From NCBI GenBank assembly GCA_019009955.1, contig CM032228.1, forward strand, positions 131,261,001-131,325,000: a DNA stretch of 64,000 bases, in the 5' to 3' direction. The stretch is from Riptortus pedestris. Lineage: Eukaryota; Arthropoda; Insecta; Hemiptera; Alydidae. Shown piece by piece: positions 21,901 to 41,692 of the stretch (position 1 is its first letter; every line of letters starts with the position of its first letter). Position numbers and translations under genes: made by a program. The notes below the pieces were generated by a model. The model was given only the letters and a program-made list of their open reading frames with translations, did not search any database and had not been told where the DNA came from.

Positions 21901-24342
21901 GGGCAAAGGGTGAGCAAGAAGAAAACTCATGTGAAAAAGAGAACTTTAAATCCAGTCTTCAATGAGTCATTTGTTTTTGACATTCCACAAGGCGCAGAGA
22001 GTCTTGATCACGTGTCTCTTGAATTCTTACTACTTGACTGGGATAGGGTCACAAAGAATGAGGTATGACTGCATGGTGACTCTCAGCTTATTTTTTTATC
22101 TGAATATTGAAACTTTCAGTTTCATCAACTGATATGTTTTTGAACTATATTATCTAATTAATCAGGCAATGATTTCCATGCTAAAAACATTTAGTATATT
22201 GGATAATAGTTGGCATTTTATTTGATAAAAATTGCATCTTATATATTTATTTTTTAACACTCTAGGGGTTGTAATTTTTGTTTGAACTGTAGGTTATTTA
22301 AAACTTTTTCCGTAATAATAAAGATCAAGTTCATTAATGTCTGGAATTGGATTTGAGGGAGGGGGAATTTTGAAATATCTCCGTTATTAAAGGTTGAATC
22401 GAAAAAGTGTATAGAACAAATCTTGTTGCAAATTAAATGTTCTATAAATGTTGTTATATGCGTTTTTTTCACTATCTTGGTTATTAAATGAAATATTTGT
22501 ATTTTTTAGTTTTTAGTGTTCAGTAACCCCCCCCCCTCCCACTCATGTCATATTATCAATAAGTTGTTATATCATGAACCACATAATTTGAAGCTTAAAT
22601 ACCAAATGTTCTCATTGAACTTTTATGTACATGGGAAATCTGCATAGTTAACGCAGTCCCTGCATGGTGGACTTTTACCTTTACTACACATTCTTGAGAC
22701 AGGGAACTTTATTTTTGTTATTTATTTTTTCTCTCAAGATAAATTACATTCTTATTGTTTCAGAGCATTAGATTTGAATAAAATCAAATAAATCAAAATA
22801 TCTGTCTTGGCATTGGTTGATTTTTATCAAGAATTAACTATAAAAGTTCATGGGTACAAAGTATTGGAACATATTATTTATTTATTTCCGCGGCTGTGAA
22901 TTAAGAGTGTTAATTATTCCTAATTATCAGTAGGCTAAGTCCTGCAGGATGACAGCCTCATATCTTTGACTCAGTTGGTTTCAGCTCTTGTTAGGCAAAG
23001 AATGAGAAATGAATCTCTGTTGAACTGAGAAAAAAAAATATTAGGCTTCTTAGCAAGTGTAAAAGTGTTTGTATGCAAACCCGAACACAGCATGCATTTT
23101 TTGTTTAAAACTGAAGAAATTATAAAGTTATTATAAGTTTGTTGAAAACATTTTTTTGCAAACTTGTTACAAATTTAATATTCTATAATTGTTGCTCTAT
23201 ATGTTTTTTCATTGACTTGAATATTATGAACTATTTTTTTGTTTTCAGCCTTCGGTAAACCTCCACTCCTACTCATCTCACACTAACAATAAGCTAATAT
23301 ATCATGTAACCTGTATTTCCTTTAGTATTTGAAAAACAAGGATAAAAATGTTTGATGTGTCACCATGAATGAATATTCTGTGCCATTTGTACTACTCAGG
23401 TCGAAAAATGTTGAATGTACATTCTTCTCCAATTCAACTTTTAACTGGGATATATATATTTTTGCCATTTCATCTTTGTGTAAACCCCTATTCATTTAAA
23501 CTTAATTAAAATTTCATTTAAACTACAGTATCACTTGAACATCTCATGCCCAAATTAAATGTTGTCTTGTTACCATTGGGTCCTTAAAACAGGAAGACTA
23601 GAGATTACACTTTTGGAGATGATATCTTCTATGTGTGCTATGGAACACTGTGATGCCATCATGAGTCATTCCTCCAAATGGAATATCTATTTTTCCCTCT
23701 GTCTCTATAATGATTGAATCAGCAACAGATTCCTCCTAGGCTTCTTGCAACGACAGACATAAAGGATATTAGATTGAAGAAAATTTTAATTGTTTATTGC
23801 TCACTTTGACAAATAGTTTATCGTCAAACATTGGCATAAAACTGTTTGTGTCCTACATGAATCGATAAACAGTGGCCAATGAGATATAAGCTAATGCTTA
23901 AAAAGCATACAGTGGAAATCTACATCAATAGCTGTTTTTTATTGGAATGCAAATTCAGTTAAATCATTGAGTGATTTTTAAGTACAGGAATAATTAATAT
24001 ACACGGAGACAGAGAGTTAAGAATTTCAATTTTCTTTGAATTTCGCTTAAATTTACTTGAAATGAAAGAATATTCAGTATCCTCACAGAGTTAATAAAGT
24101 AAAAACATCAAACTACAACTATTAAATATCTATCCCAATAAATTTTGTAAATAACTTTAAATATGCAGTGTAACTTTGAATATTTTTTTTTTCTCATTTT
24201 AAAGGATATTATTAATTTATTTCAGGTGATTGGTCGGCTTGAGCTAGGTGGGACAAGTGTTGGTTCTGCATTGCATCATTGGATTGAAGTAAGAAGTTCA
24301 CCAAGAAGGCAGATTGCAGAATGGCACAAACTTCGTGAATAA
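8618..24342 (+). CDS. Syt4: Synaptotagmin 4 (Syt4), six exons, N terminus missing
   Basis: Syt4 is a vesicle membrane protein with two C2 domains; in flies it is a calcium sensor for postsynaptic, retrograde vesicle release. Six exons (8618-8731, 16361-16577, 17947-18102, 20091-20214, 21869-22062, 24226-24342) have AG/GT borders and matching phases, and give 306 residues plus stop. In order they hold an acidic linker, C2A ([25 protein letters not shown]), the inter-domain stretch ([20 protein letters not shown]), C2B ([15 protein letters not shown], polybasic [23 protein letters not shown]) and the end [10 protein letters not shown], which contains the conserved WHxL motif. In C2A the third calcium-ligand position is Ser ([11 protein letters not shown]; codon 17974-17976), the Syt4/Syt11 hallmark. 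The transmembrane segment and start codon are upstream and were not found. Confidence 0.95.
8732..10341 (+). other. Syt4 intron, first part; repeat debris
   Basis: No host exon was seen. 9300-9370 resembles the 3' end of repeat family A (GGGAAATTTTCTTAGTTTGC, then a C-run). 9590-9690 is a copy of repeat family C (see 15225-15345 and 33640-33730). Confidence 0.5.
10342..10810 (+). repeat. Family A repeat, truncated at both ends
   Basis: The copy begins at the internal CTGCTCTAGCGGTCGCAATT motif shared by all family A copies. It contains the G-run (10462-10475) and the segment beginning CCGTTATTATACGTCGG. It stops before the terminal hairpin. Confidence 0.8.
10915..11583 (+). mobile_element. 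Merlin-type DNA transposon, internally deleted
   Basis: Terminal inverted repeats of about 65 bp (with a small 9-bp duplication in the left copy) begin GGTACTTGTGTATTATATCC and enclose 669 bp. The element is flanked by an exact 8-bp direct repeat ATGGATTT (10907-10914 and 11584-11591). An 8-9 bp duplication, ends starting GG and an ISXO2-like transposase remnant are the Merlin signature. It sits in a Syt4 intron. Confidence 0.85.
11082..11305 (+). pseudogene. Merlin (ISXO2-like) transposase N-terminal remnant
   Basis: An ATG at 11082 opens 49 codons ([20 protein letters not shown] and on to a TAA at 11229-11231). A run of A near 11200 marks a single-base frame change. In the other frame the family pattern resumes, with CGEQ followed by [11 protein letters not shown] (the GTWFE motif before the catalytic core of these transposases), then a stop at 11303. 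The whole DDE catalytic region is missing, so this copy cannot make active transposase. Confidence 0.75.
12220..12552 (+). CDS. SMIM26-like small mitochondrial membrane protein
   Basis: A single-exon frame of 110 residues. The ATG at 12220 is the first in frame after a TGA at 12196-12198. It has a basic N terminus ([13 protein letters not shown]), then [22 protein letters not shown], which holds one predicted membrane helix, and a charged C-terminal tail with [13 protein letters not shown], ending [10 protein letters not shown]. The spacing W-x-R-R-x-S-x-x-Y, W-x-x-x-G-x-L-L-Y and E-L-x-x-R-P matches human SMIM26 as I remember it, a mitochondrial inner-membrane microprotein linked to complex I. 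That is a family-level inference, not a search result. AATAAA lies at 12577-12582. The gene sits in the 7.6-kb Syt4 intron on the same strand, so it needs its own promoter; none is obvious. A retrocopy origin is possible, since there are no introns. Confidence 0.62.
   Translation: MSLFQFKWLHRLIRRNTRPIPEETALIWKRRLSIAYMLLAWNFFGGLLYLTRNSNFDLGEYYGLKTDEELNKRPAVYYAELLGIKKAHIIRVKQLEKIHECDYECPNEDK
12577..12582 (+). terminator. Polyadenylation signal AATAAA
   Basis: It lies 25 bp after the stop codon of the SMIM26-like gene. Confidence 0.65.
12600..13095. other. Syt4 intron; (TA)n array at 12922-12977
   Basis: No gene was seen. The stretch contains a (TA)n microsatellite of about 28 units. Confidence 0.6.
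13098..13335 (+). repeat. Possible tRNA-derived SINE, different from the 13687 family
   Basis: A box-B-like GTGTGTTTGATTCCTGC follows a possible box A about 45 bp earlier. A non-tRNA body with CTGAGGGTAGTAACCTGTAG comes next. No second copy was found in the window. Confidence 0.3.
13687..13862 (+). repeat. tRNA-like SINE, copy 1
   Basis: Shares with 46628-46808 the order GGGGGTCAGC, a tRNA-like head, CCCACTTCCCAGT, GGTCCCGC-like core, GGAAGTTAGACC-like segment, GGGGAGGC, CCTGTAAAAAGGG and a short A-rich tail. A 14-26 bp spacer varies between copies. Confidence 0.7.
13863..16360 (+). other. Syt4 intron, last part
   Basis: No host exon was recognised. A family C repeat lies near 15225-15345, and a C-run at 15106-15124. 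The stretch ends in a good pyrimidine tract and acceptor (TTTTTTTGTAG) at 16360. Confidence 0.5.
15225..15345 (+). repeat. Repeat family C copy
   Basis: The block AATTCT-(T)ATGAAATCT, TTTTTTGCGATTATAA and CCTTTATTTC is shared, diverged, with 9590-9690 and 33640-33730. Confidence 0.6.
16361..16577 (+). CDS. Syt4: Syt4 exon: C2A first half
   Basis: Encodes [46 protein letters not shown] and [19 protein letters not shown]. Both early calcium-ligand Asp residues (GKD and SDPYV) are present. The donor CCA|GTGAGT starts at 16578, phase 0. Confidence 0.95.
16665..17560 (-). repeat. Family A repeat, long form (~896 bp)
   Basis: Read on +, it starts GTCAGTCACACAGGGGCTGC and ends GGGAAATCTGCTAAAA. 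It contains the short (TA)n tract at about 17425-17438 and the G-run 16982-16988. Relative to the short form it has about 250 extra bases near the hairpin end, which are also present in the copy at 60240-61095. It lies inside a Syt4 intron. Confidence 0.85.
17561..17946 (+). other. Syt4 intron, no feature seen
   Basis: AT-rich, ending in a T-run and acceptor TTATAG at 17946. Confidence 0.5.
17947..18102 (+). CDS. Syt4: Syt4 exon: C2A second half
   Basis: Encodes [37 protein letters not shown] and [11 protein letters not shown]. Ser at 17974-17976 replaces an Asp calcium ligand. The donor AAG|GTGAGA follows, phase 0. Confidence 0.95.
18550..19640 (-). mobile_element. piggyBac-like transposon, deleted
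   Basis: The left end is TTAA (18546-18549) followed by CCCTCGTCTCCTACGGTGG, typical of piggyBac termini. The motif TTTCCTACGGTGGGTCGGAT, whose GGTCGGATCCGACC part is palindromic, occurs at about 18589-18609 and twice in the right part (19570-19634). A matching right terminus ending GGG-TTAA was not found, so the right border is uncertain and the element is probably truncated there. Confidence 0.75.
18788..19504 (-). pseudogene. piggyBac transposase, N-terminal fragment
   Basis: The start chosen is the ATG at 19504 ([17 protein letters not shown]), which follows a possible acceptor. A long acidic stretch comes next, then the family body ([71 protein letters not shown]). After about residue 215 the frame runs into unrelated AT-rich sequence and ends at 18788. 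The catalytic Asp residues of the DDE domain lie in the lost part. The fragment sits antisense in a Syt4 intron. Confidence 0.8.
19641..20090 (+). other. Syt4 intron, no feature seen
   Basis: No repeat or coding signal was recognised. Ends in acceptor TGATTTTTAG at 20090. Confidence 0.5.
20091..20214 (+). CDS. Syt4: Syt4 exon: C2B first strands
   Basis: Encodes [39 protein letters not shown] and LA plus one base of Asp. The donor GCTG|GTAAGT gives phase 1. Confidence 0.95.
20215..21868 (+). other. Syt4 intron with decayed coding-like stretch on the - strand
   Basis: Around 21590-21750 the - strand reads like protein with two stops: [10 protein letters not shown], then [20 protein letters not shown], then [14 protein letters not shown]. 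It may be the remnant of a transposon or retrocopied gene; I do not recognise the family. Confidence 0.3.
21869..22062 (+). CDS. Syt4: Syt4 exon: C2B core
   Basis: Encodes [16 protein letters not shown], the polybasic [25 protein letters not shown] and [15 protein letters not shown]. Calcium-ligand Asp residues of C2B are present. The donor GAG|GTATGA follows, phase 0. Confidence 0.96.
22236..22676 (+). repeat. Family A repeat, 5'-truncated
   Basis: Begins at the AACACTCTAGGGGTTG internal motif, carries the C-run 22528-22538, and ends at the hairpin AACGCAGTCCCTGCATGGTG. Confidence 0.8.
22677..24225 (+). other. Syt4 intron, last
   Basis: A diverged family A piece lies near 23090-23350. No other feature was recognised. 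Ends in acceptor TTTCAG at 24225. Confidence 0.5.
24226..24342 (+). CDS. Syt4: Syt4 last exon
   Basis: Encodes [38 protein letters not shown] and a TAA at 24340-24342. The C-terminal WHKL matches the WHxL motif used in synaptotagmin docking. Confidence 0.96.
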   Translation: MIGRLELGGTSVGSALHHWIEVRSSPRRQIAEWHKLRE

Positions 24343-24625
24343 CTTTCATGATTGTAGACTAACTCAGTATCTCCTCAACCTTATTTAAATGTTTTATAGA
24401 TGTACTTTATCCCTGTTGATGCTTAGATGGTTGATTTGTTTGCAGAAATTTAATGTTAATTAACTTCATTTATAGAACAAATCTTTGAGCTTTTGGAAGG
24501 TCTAAAATTCAATAATGCTCATGCCTACTAAGTGTTGTTCTGTGAGGCCAAATGATTATTTAAGTTCAATAGTTCATAAACTGTGCTGAAAGCAGTTGAA
24601 ACTGGGAACAATATTTATTTTATTT

Positions 24626-24635
24626 AATAAATAAA
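24626..24635 (+). terminator. Candidate Syt4 polyadenylation signals
   Basis: Two overlapping AATAAA motifs lie about 285 bp after the Syt4 stop. Several other AATAAA sequences follow downstream, so a longer 3' UTR is possible. Confidence 0.45.
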
Positions 24636-24639
24636 TTGT

Positions 24640-27600
24640 ATTCATATACATATAGAAGTGTGGTAAATGGTTTAAGTAATTTATAAGAAGCAGGCTCAAA
24701 GGGAAACATCGAAGGATGCTACAGTGCATTATAATGTAACTCTGAAAAACACAGTTTGAAATACCAAGAGGTTGATTGCGAGGTTGCTGATAAATTATTT
24801 TAGCAATATAAATATTTTGAAAAAAATCAAGAACCGAATATAGTGAAAAAGATCTTCCATAGTCTCAATAGGTGTTATTAGTGAGATTGTAACTGTGAAA
24901 TAAGTGTTAATTATCTCATTATAGTCAACCCCTGTGTTTTCAATGAGCTTGAAAGTGACTTTCCAAGCTATATGTTCCCGCTTTCGAATAATTAAATAGG
25001 AATTACATGTTATAAAAAGTACATGAGTAACCTTCAAAATAAGACATTTCTATTTGTGATTCCTTGAATGAGTGTAGATTTGTCACAATCCTACTTTAGA
25101 TATGCACTTTCACAAAATGCTATGCATTCCCACTACAGAATGAAATGCATTTCATTTTAATTTCAAATATGAATGCACAAAATGAATTTACATATGAAAT
25201 ACAGTTAGACGTAGTGTGTTTCTCAAAATGCTGATAAGTACATTATGAATAGAGTTTCTTTTCAGTTTTATTTTTTAATTTATATTTTTATTAAAATTGA
25301 GTTGCAGTATTTGTTAGTAATTATGAAATTGTTCTTTATGAAATGAATTAAAACTAGAAATAATGTTGATTGAAATTCTCATTCATAGTTCTTTTTTCTT
25401 AGCTTCTTTTTTAGATGTCATAATTAAATTACTAATAAATGTTGTAATATGAGTGAAATATAATTAGTAGCTTTTAAAACTCTATTACTAATTCTGTGTG
25501 TATATCATTTTAGAGCACACACAATGGCCACACTACATACACTTTAGAGAGCTAAAAATATATTTTATGTCCCACCTTCATCAGCTTTGGCCCCTATATA
25601 AAAACCTGTTAATGACCAGAGTTATCTAAGACTAAGCAGTTTTGCAGCATTCAAGATTGTGTCTGTATGTAATTTATTATCAATCGTGTATAAAGAAGAA
25701 AGGATACAGAAAAGCCTTTAAGAACAAATGTGAGAATTATTTTGAAAATTAATGAGTTAATTGGAAGAACAATAGTATTTTATGCATTTGTTTCTCTAAG
25801 AAATTGTAAAGGAAACAAATATTTAATATTATTGTATTAAGAATAGAAATTATCACACATGAATAAATATTTTTTATATATTGCATAAATAAAATATAGG
25901 TCTTTTAAAAGCAATTTGAGGAGTAGTGCAAAATGCATTAGTCATCTCTAGAAAAATTAAGAATGAACTATTGTATACACCAAGTAATAATGACTGGATT
26001 CATTACAACAAATGCTATTTGAATCAGGGTAAAGTGGAAAGCTTGTTTTACATTTCAATCCTTTTTATTGTTTGACTTATAATTAACAATTTATCATATT
26101 CATTTCAGGGCAGTTGCTTAAAAATGTAAGGAAACCCTAGATTGACGTATGAAAGAGAATATTGATATGGCCTGAACTATTTTTAACTTAAAAAATCTAC
26201 AAGTTTTTGCTGTGTATTTTTTGTTTTACCTTTACTAAACTTCCCATTTATTCTGATATCCAGCTTTCTGTTCCAACACTTATAATTTGCTGAAACAAAT
26301 TTTTCTACTCCTCTTCCTCAGCAGGTGCTGATTTTTAAATTGGGTGGAGATTGATGTAACAAGATTATTGAGTCCTTTCAATTACTAACAATACCAAAAG
26401 AATAGGAAGGCATATATAAGGGTATTTTATTTCCCATAAACTGAAATTTGTAGGGACAAATTTCAGTTTATGGGAAATAAAATTCACAGGAGCATATAAT
26501 GAAACAAACAAATAATAATAAAGGAAAATATTAAAAAAATAATAATGTGTTCCGATATTAAAATGATAAAACTTGTCCCATAGCATCTCCGAATTTTTTT
26601 TTTTCCACTGAATTTTGAAAAACATGTAAACATTAACTTTTTTTTTATTAACTCATTAATATTTTTATGCCTTCTATCGATTTTATTTTAGCAAAAATAT
26701 TATAAAAGCTCTAAAATAAATATATCCATGAATAATCATATTGTTCCACAGCGCTTAAACTAAATTTAATCCATACTTAAACGTTAAATCATTCATATCT
26801 TTAGGGTGTGCAAATCTCATAAATTCCAACAGCAATTAAATATTGATTGATGTTATATTATTTATTCGTTATGTGATTTAATACCAACATCCTATTCGTA
26901 AACCATGTTTTAGAGAAGTGAAAATGAATGCTGTAGCAGGTTACGGCACTCTCACGCCTCCTCCACTTCATTCATGTATACTGTTAAATGGTATAGCTTT
27001 GTTTAGCAAAATCTTAATGTATATGCCTTTCAACACATACAAACATAGGTGCAGGGAACCAGTTTTGTTTTTGAATTATTCAGACTTAATGATGAGTGTG
27101 TATGTTGTTCATTGATTAGCTACACTGCTCAGTACATATATGTATATGCATGTATATATATATATATATATTTATACATATTACCCTTATTGCTGGTCTG
27201 TGAACTAAATAGATCAAGTACTATTGTCGTCTCGAAATATAAAAATAATATTTTAATCAATCTCTTTACAAAACTCAAAATACCTTGACCCAAAAATCGT
27301 AATAATGATAGTCATCATTATTAACTGTACCATATACCCATACAAACTTTCTTCCACACCAAATACAATCTCAAGCACCACAATGGTACCTATTTTGTAT
27401 AGGTAATAGCTTCTCTCTGATTACAAACATTATTTAGAAAAAGGAAAAAAACTCGTTTATATGTACAAAGCACAAACTTTATATCAATAATAGTATCTGT
27501 AAATGCACCATACAGTCATGATTTGTGTTACAACTGAAGGTGCAATCTTAATAAATTGAAGTGGAAGTCATTTATTTCTAAAAATGAACAATAACATTGT

Positions 27601-28938
27601 CCTAATAATTCAAATTTTGAAGGATTACACATCATTAAAAGTAAAAGCATCAAATAACATCTAAACTTAAATTGTATAGAAATTTGAGATGGAGGCTTTA
27701 TATGCCGCCCAGCAACCACAGAAATTCAATGGTAGTGTACTGCTGACTGACAATGAGTATGCATCGAATTGGAAAACACTGCCTGAGCAGTCAAGTTTTC
27801 CTTACATTAAACTATTTCAACAAAATTTATTATAACAGTGAAGGCAAGTTTTATTGTTAAATTGTATGTCAGTTATCAACCCCAGAAAATATAATTTTGT
27901 TAAAATTTCTCTTAAAATTGTTTTATTTGAAAGTCAACTATCAGCTTCACTCTTCCCTTAGTGCCTTACACTTCTGTCCAGATAGGGATGCACAGGGCAG
28001 AGTTAATTGACTGATGGAGACTTCTAATAGTCGAATTTCTAATAAAATAGATTTTGGCAACATTATTTATTCAAATTGAGAAAGATTGTTCCTCAATCTC
28101 TGCCTTTAACGTGATGAATAATGTATCAATTACGTCTATAAGAATCTGAATACTTTCATTCTTTGTAAAATTGATTATAGGCCCCCTCCTCCATATGAAT
28201 GAATCAATATATATATATCTATAGGTAACTGCTCTGGAATAATTTAGTTCCTTTCTTTCTACAAAGAATTTCTTAAATTGCTAATAATTCTACTCTTACA
28301 GAAAATATTATGTTCCTGTATTTTAATGTTTTCATAGGACATTAAATGTAATATTAAGAACTGATAAGAACTATACCGTCATTTAAGATTGAGTGAGTGA
28401 TAGAGGGCTGCCTCTTAAGCTGCTATTGTATATAACATTTAATATTATTTTAGTATCACACCAAAAGTAAAATGAAAACAAAAAAAAGTTTTTCTAAGAC
28501 AATATGTTTTTAAACTGTGTATTTAATGTAATGAGCCAATATATTCAATTTATGAGAATTTAAACTATGTCCATTCTAATTAGTAAAATATTTTCAAGAG
28601 ATAATACATAGAAGCTGCTACCTGAGTTTTATTAAATAGTTGCCCCATAAGGAAGACAGATATTCATGTACATACAGTTTTTAGATTGCTTAATGTATAT
28701 TTATTATTTTTGTTTTAAAGCATTTATCTACACTGTAACTATTGTGATAACTCACCTTTGTATTGTTTATGGACAAATATAATATAAACCCAACTGATTT
28801 AATTTATTTCTTCCTTTAATATTAAAACAAAAAAAATATTAACATTTAGGAGACCTCCGTTAAGATCAATCAGCTAACTATTAAACTTTTATTCTTATTT
28901 TTTGTTTGATCCCTACCAAACTTTATATTTGTGTTTTA
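24640..28938. other. AT-rich convergent intergenic region or long 3' UTR
   Basis: No coding frame was recognised. It holds the perfect palindrome at 26424-26483 and a short (TA)n at about 27152-27170. Part may be an extended Syt4 3' UTR. Confidence 0.5.
26424..26483. repeat. Perfect 28-bp inverted repeat with 4-bp spacer
   Basis: The left arm 26424-26451 and right arm 26456-26483 are exact reverse complements separated by AGGG. Either strand transcribed would form a long, mismatch-free hairpin. Confidence 0.95.
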
Positions 28939-29320
28939 TGAAGAAAAGAGTTGAAGTAAGGGTTTATTGGCGGCCAAAAACTAATTACTTTGTTAATATT
29001 CAAGATAAACAAAATATATGAAAAATTGTAGGGAATTAGTCTATCAGCAAGTTTATTTAAATAACATTTTTCGATCCAATGCCTAACAAGAGGCATTTAC
29101 AACTGTGCATTTTACCCGTTTTCTAAACCACTACCCTAGTCTGATTTCAGCAATTAACACACTTGATCATTAGCTTTAAATGAAACATTTATATCATGAT
29201 TGGTAATGATTGTACCGAGTAGTGTTATGATATAGAATAATATATATTACTAAGGAACAGATCACATTTTTATTTACTTGATAGGATCAAAGAGCATTTG
29301 ACAAAATGTTTCAAAATATC
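28939..29320 (-). repeat. Family A fragment, diverged
   Basis: On + it shows GGGTTTATTGGCGGCCAAAA, TTTTTCGATCCAA and GTCTGATTTCAGCAATTAAC in the order of the reverse-strand family A body. Both termini are missing. Confidence 0.6.
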
Positions 29321-30264
29321 CAAAAAAGTTTAGAAATGTTATATTTAAAGTAAATAAATTGATGTTCTCCACTGAAGCATAGTCAGGCCTTCTCTTTTGC
29401 TATCTATGTAAAATCCTAACCCTAGAGCATATAACTTCTATAATTCTAATGAAAGCCACCTTGAGAATCATTCAAGTCAAGTACCAAAGCTCTAGTCTGC
29501 ATACTATCCCCTAAATTATGTTCTTCGCCACAGCCCTATGGTGCCACTACTAACTAGCTTTTACAATGTAAAGTCAAGAGCATGGCCTATCTCCAATACC
29601 CTAAGATACCAAGCTGGAATTTCACTCGAGTGTCGGTCTCTGAATAAGCTATATAGTTGCTGTAAAGATGTGAATAGCTTGTGCCAAGTGGAATTTTACA
29701 TTAAAGCATTTTTTTTTTCTTGAATGCTACATATGAACTATTGCTAAGTATAAACTAAAATAATTATTGGGAGAATTATAAAATATAAAGACTTACCTAA
29801 AGAATTAAAAGCCATCAATATACGAAACACTAACTTTACAGATCTAAAATATATAATTTAAATGGCAATTCAATTTAGCAATAAAAAAATATTGATTCGA
29901 CTTTAATAATGTCAGGTAAATGTAATGTGTACTGGTTGTTTTTAATAATGAGCCACTTGGATTTAGATTTCCATTACCTCGAATAAACAATATACCTTAT
30001 TATAATGTGTATATTAATAATCTTTAAATCTACACTCAGATTGATGAATGGATGGTCCAATAAATAAAACTGCATTCAATATTTATAGCTGTCCTAGATA
30101 GATGTTTAGAGTCTTGCCATTAGGTCAACATATAGTAATGTAATTAACCTTGTAAATAAGTAACAGGAACTAGAGTAAACTATTGGCTCTATTATTTGGG
30201 GAAGGAACAGGAAAAGGAAATGAAGTGAAAAAATAATAAATTTATAACATATATTTCAGAAATA
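29321..30264. other. Intergenic sequence, no feature seen
   Basis: No coding or terminal-repeat signal was recognised on either strand. Confidence 0.45.
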
Positions 30265-30270
30265 TTTATT
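30265..30270 (-). terminator. alpha-tubulin polyadenylation signal
   Basis: AATAAA on the - strand lies 47 bp after the tubulin stop codon. Confidence 0.6.
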
Positions 30271-30316
30271 AGACAAAAATAATTAACAATGCATTATTAT
30301 TAAACAACATTTTTTT

Positions 30317-39481
<9,165 letters not shown>

Positions 39482-39484
<3 letters not shown>

Positions 39485-39582
39485 TTTAGATAGAAGTAAT
39501 TAATACAAACTACGAAAAGTATTAAATAAACCAAATTAACGACCGACTCAAAAGTTAAAGCGAAGACAACTTTTGGAGAAAG
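39482..39582 (-). CDS. alphaTub: alpha-tubulin exon 1: 5' UTR and start codon
   Basis: On the - strand AAA-ATG is followed directly by a strong donor GTAAGA (39481 leftwards), giving an exon whose only coding bases are the ATG (39484-39482). Exon 2 opens in frame at Arg2, so an ATG-only exon is exactly what is needed. A TATA box about 25-30 bp upstream of 39582 supports this choice. The transcription start is an estimate. Confidence 0.72.
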
Positions 39583-39607
39583 GGCGGTTAAAACGTGTTC
39601 CCGTGGG

Positions 39608-39614
39608 TTTTATA
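39608..39614 (-). promoter_or_regulatory. TATA box of alpha-tubulin
   Basis: GGG-TATAAAA-CCC on the - strand lies about 125 bp upstream of the ATG. Confidence 0.65.
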
Positions 39615-39706
39615 CCCTATCGCAGTGTTGCCACGCAAATGTTTAACGGCTTAGTTTTTAACACAAAACTAGCCACGAGAACACACTATTAGTAATGAAA
39701 TAACAA

Positions 39707-39741
<35 letters not shown>
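39707..39741. repeat. (CA)n(TA)n microsatellite
   Basis: A compound dinucleotide array about 100 bp upstream of the tubulin TATA box. Confidence 0.95.
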
Positions 39742-39742
<1 letters not shown>

Positions 39743-39945
39743 TCTGTGTTTGAATAAATATTTTTGACCCCCCCCCCTTGCTAATACCTGTCACTTCTCC
39801 CACAGAATCAGAGAATTTCGTGAAAAATGTATAGTTATGTCATTCCCTAATCCATAAATAAATTTAGTTACTTACTTTAATAAAACAATAATATCTCCTT
39901 AGCTCCATCGTTATCTAGGTGGTAAGTAAACTAACAATGAGTGGA

Positions 39946-40694
39946 TTTTCAGCAGATTTCCCCACTAGGGAAATCTGTTATTGAGGTTGTACTTACTTAT
40001 GAAGCAATTTTCAAAACGTTTCCTCAAATTATCATCCTCCTATATCGACACGAAAATGAGGTCCCTTAAAATTTCTAAAATTCAAAATATCGCCATTCAT
40101 TTAGTTATCTATAATGTTAATATATACATGTTTTCTCAAATATGAATATTAACCAATATATTTGGATTTTCAAGTTTTCAGCCCTCAGTAAACCCCCACT
40201 TCCACTCATGTCCTAATGACAATAAGCTGTTGTGAAATTAACCGTTTAATTCTAAGCTTAAATATTGGTTTCAGGAGACCTTTATTATGCAGATACATGC
40301 ACATTCTTTGTGCATGACTTTGTCAATTAAGATTTTGATGTCCGGAAAATGTTTGTTTGATCTATACCATACTCCCATACAATTAAATGACCATTTTCTG
40401 TCAGTACTTAAGTCCATATTTGTTATTGGCAGAAACCACACCAGAATCAGAGGTGGGGTAGAGGGGGAATCAAAAATTCAAAATATCTGAGTTATTATGA
40501 GTCTAATCGAAATGAGTTAAGGAACCAATCCTGGTATTGATGTTCTACAATAGTTGTTCTTTGCATTTTTCCGTAACTCAAATATTAAGCCTGGTTTTTA
40601 ATAAGAATATATGGCGAGATGAGACCACTAGTGTGTCAATCCAGCACATGGGAAATCTGTTTAGTTTAAACAGCCTCAGCATAACGGACTTTTA
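39946..40694 (+). repeat. Family A repeat, composite of two copies
   Basis: It begins CAGCAGATTTCCCCACTAGG and ends at AACAGCCTCAGCATAACGGA. The cytosine-rich middle (TAAACCCCCACTTCCACTCA) comes before a second pass through earlier parts of the repeat, so two copies appear joined or nested. Confidence 0.65.
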
Positions 40695-41566
40695 TCCTGC
40701 AGGAGTGATACACTAATGATCTCATCTGGAAGTCAATTCTCTCTATTTCACTTAACAAGAAAATGAAAAGATTACTTGAAATTTACCTCTCCTAAAACCA
40801 TTATATATCTACATAATTTACTTTTTCCTTTTTTAGGCGATAACTAAGTTATTTGTGGAGCGGAATCAATGAATAAATAGTTTCACAGGCTTAGTTGTAT
40901 TCGAAAAAGTAGCCAAACTGATAACAATATCAATTTCTAGATGTGTAGAATAGAAGTTTTGGTTTTACTTTTAAATAATAGTTTTTCCAAACACATATAA
41001 CCCACATTTTAAAAATACGAAGTTTTGCTTATTGAATAACTATGCCAAATTTGGCCGATGGTAGTGTTTAGATCAGCAATATTATGGTAGTCATTCAGAG
41101 GTAACTAATGCTGTGTATGGAAGGCAAGTCTATATGAAGAGCAGATATTCTTTCTCAGAATAAATAGGTTGTAATTGTATAGATCATAACATTGCCAAGG
41201 TAATTTTAGTCTTAAGGCCATTGGAGGAAATAGATTTAACTGAAGCATCTGACTTAATGCCACCATCAGTGAAAGACAATAGTAATTTCCCTTTGCTCCA
41301 TAATGAGGAACTAAACTAAGTCAATAAATGATGAAGAAATATTTGATGTGGCACTCTGAGAAGCAGGTAGCATAGGTATATGTTAGGTTGAGAAATCTTC
41401 TGGAAAGTGAGAAGAAGCGAAACATGTTAACTGATTAATAAATGCGTATAAGATCAGAAGTGAATGCTTATTTACAAAATGTCCTTCTGTCGATCTTTTC
41501 GTATTTGAGTGAGATAGTCACAACATTAATAATATAAATAATGTTATTTGTTTAAGAATATTAAAT
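40695..41566. other. Upstream of tubulin, no feature seen
   Basis: No coding or repeat signal was recognised. Confidence 0.45.
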
Positions 41567-41690
41567 ATCTTAATTTAAATACACCCATGACGTATTTAAT
41601 TATATATTTCAAAACTAATATCCACTAAAGCTTACACAAATGGAGGAGGATAATCCATATTTAACCTTTTAATTGCACAACGCCACTACA
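41567..41690 (+). repeat. Flanking direct repeat, left copy
   Basis: About 125 bp (ATCTTAATTTAAATACACCC, AGCTTACACAAATGGAGGAG, AATTGCACAACGCCACTA), repeated at 42147-42270 on the other side of duplication copy 2. Confidence 0.9.
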
Positions 41691-41692
41691 GA

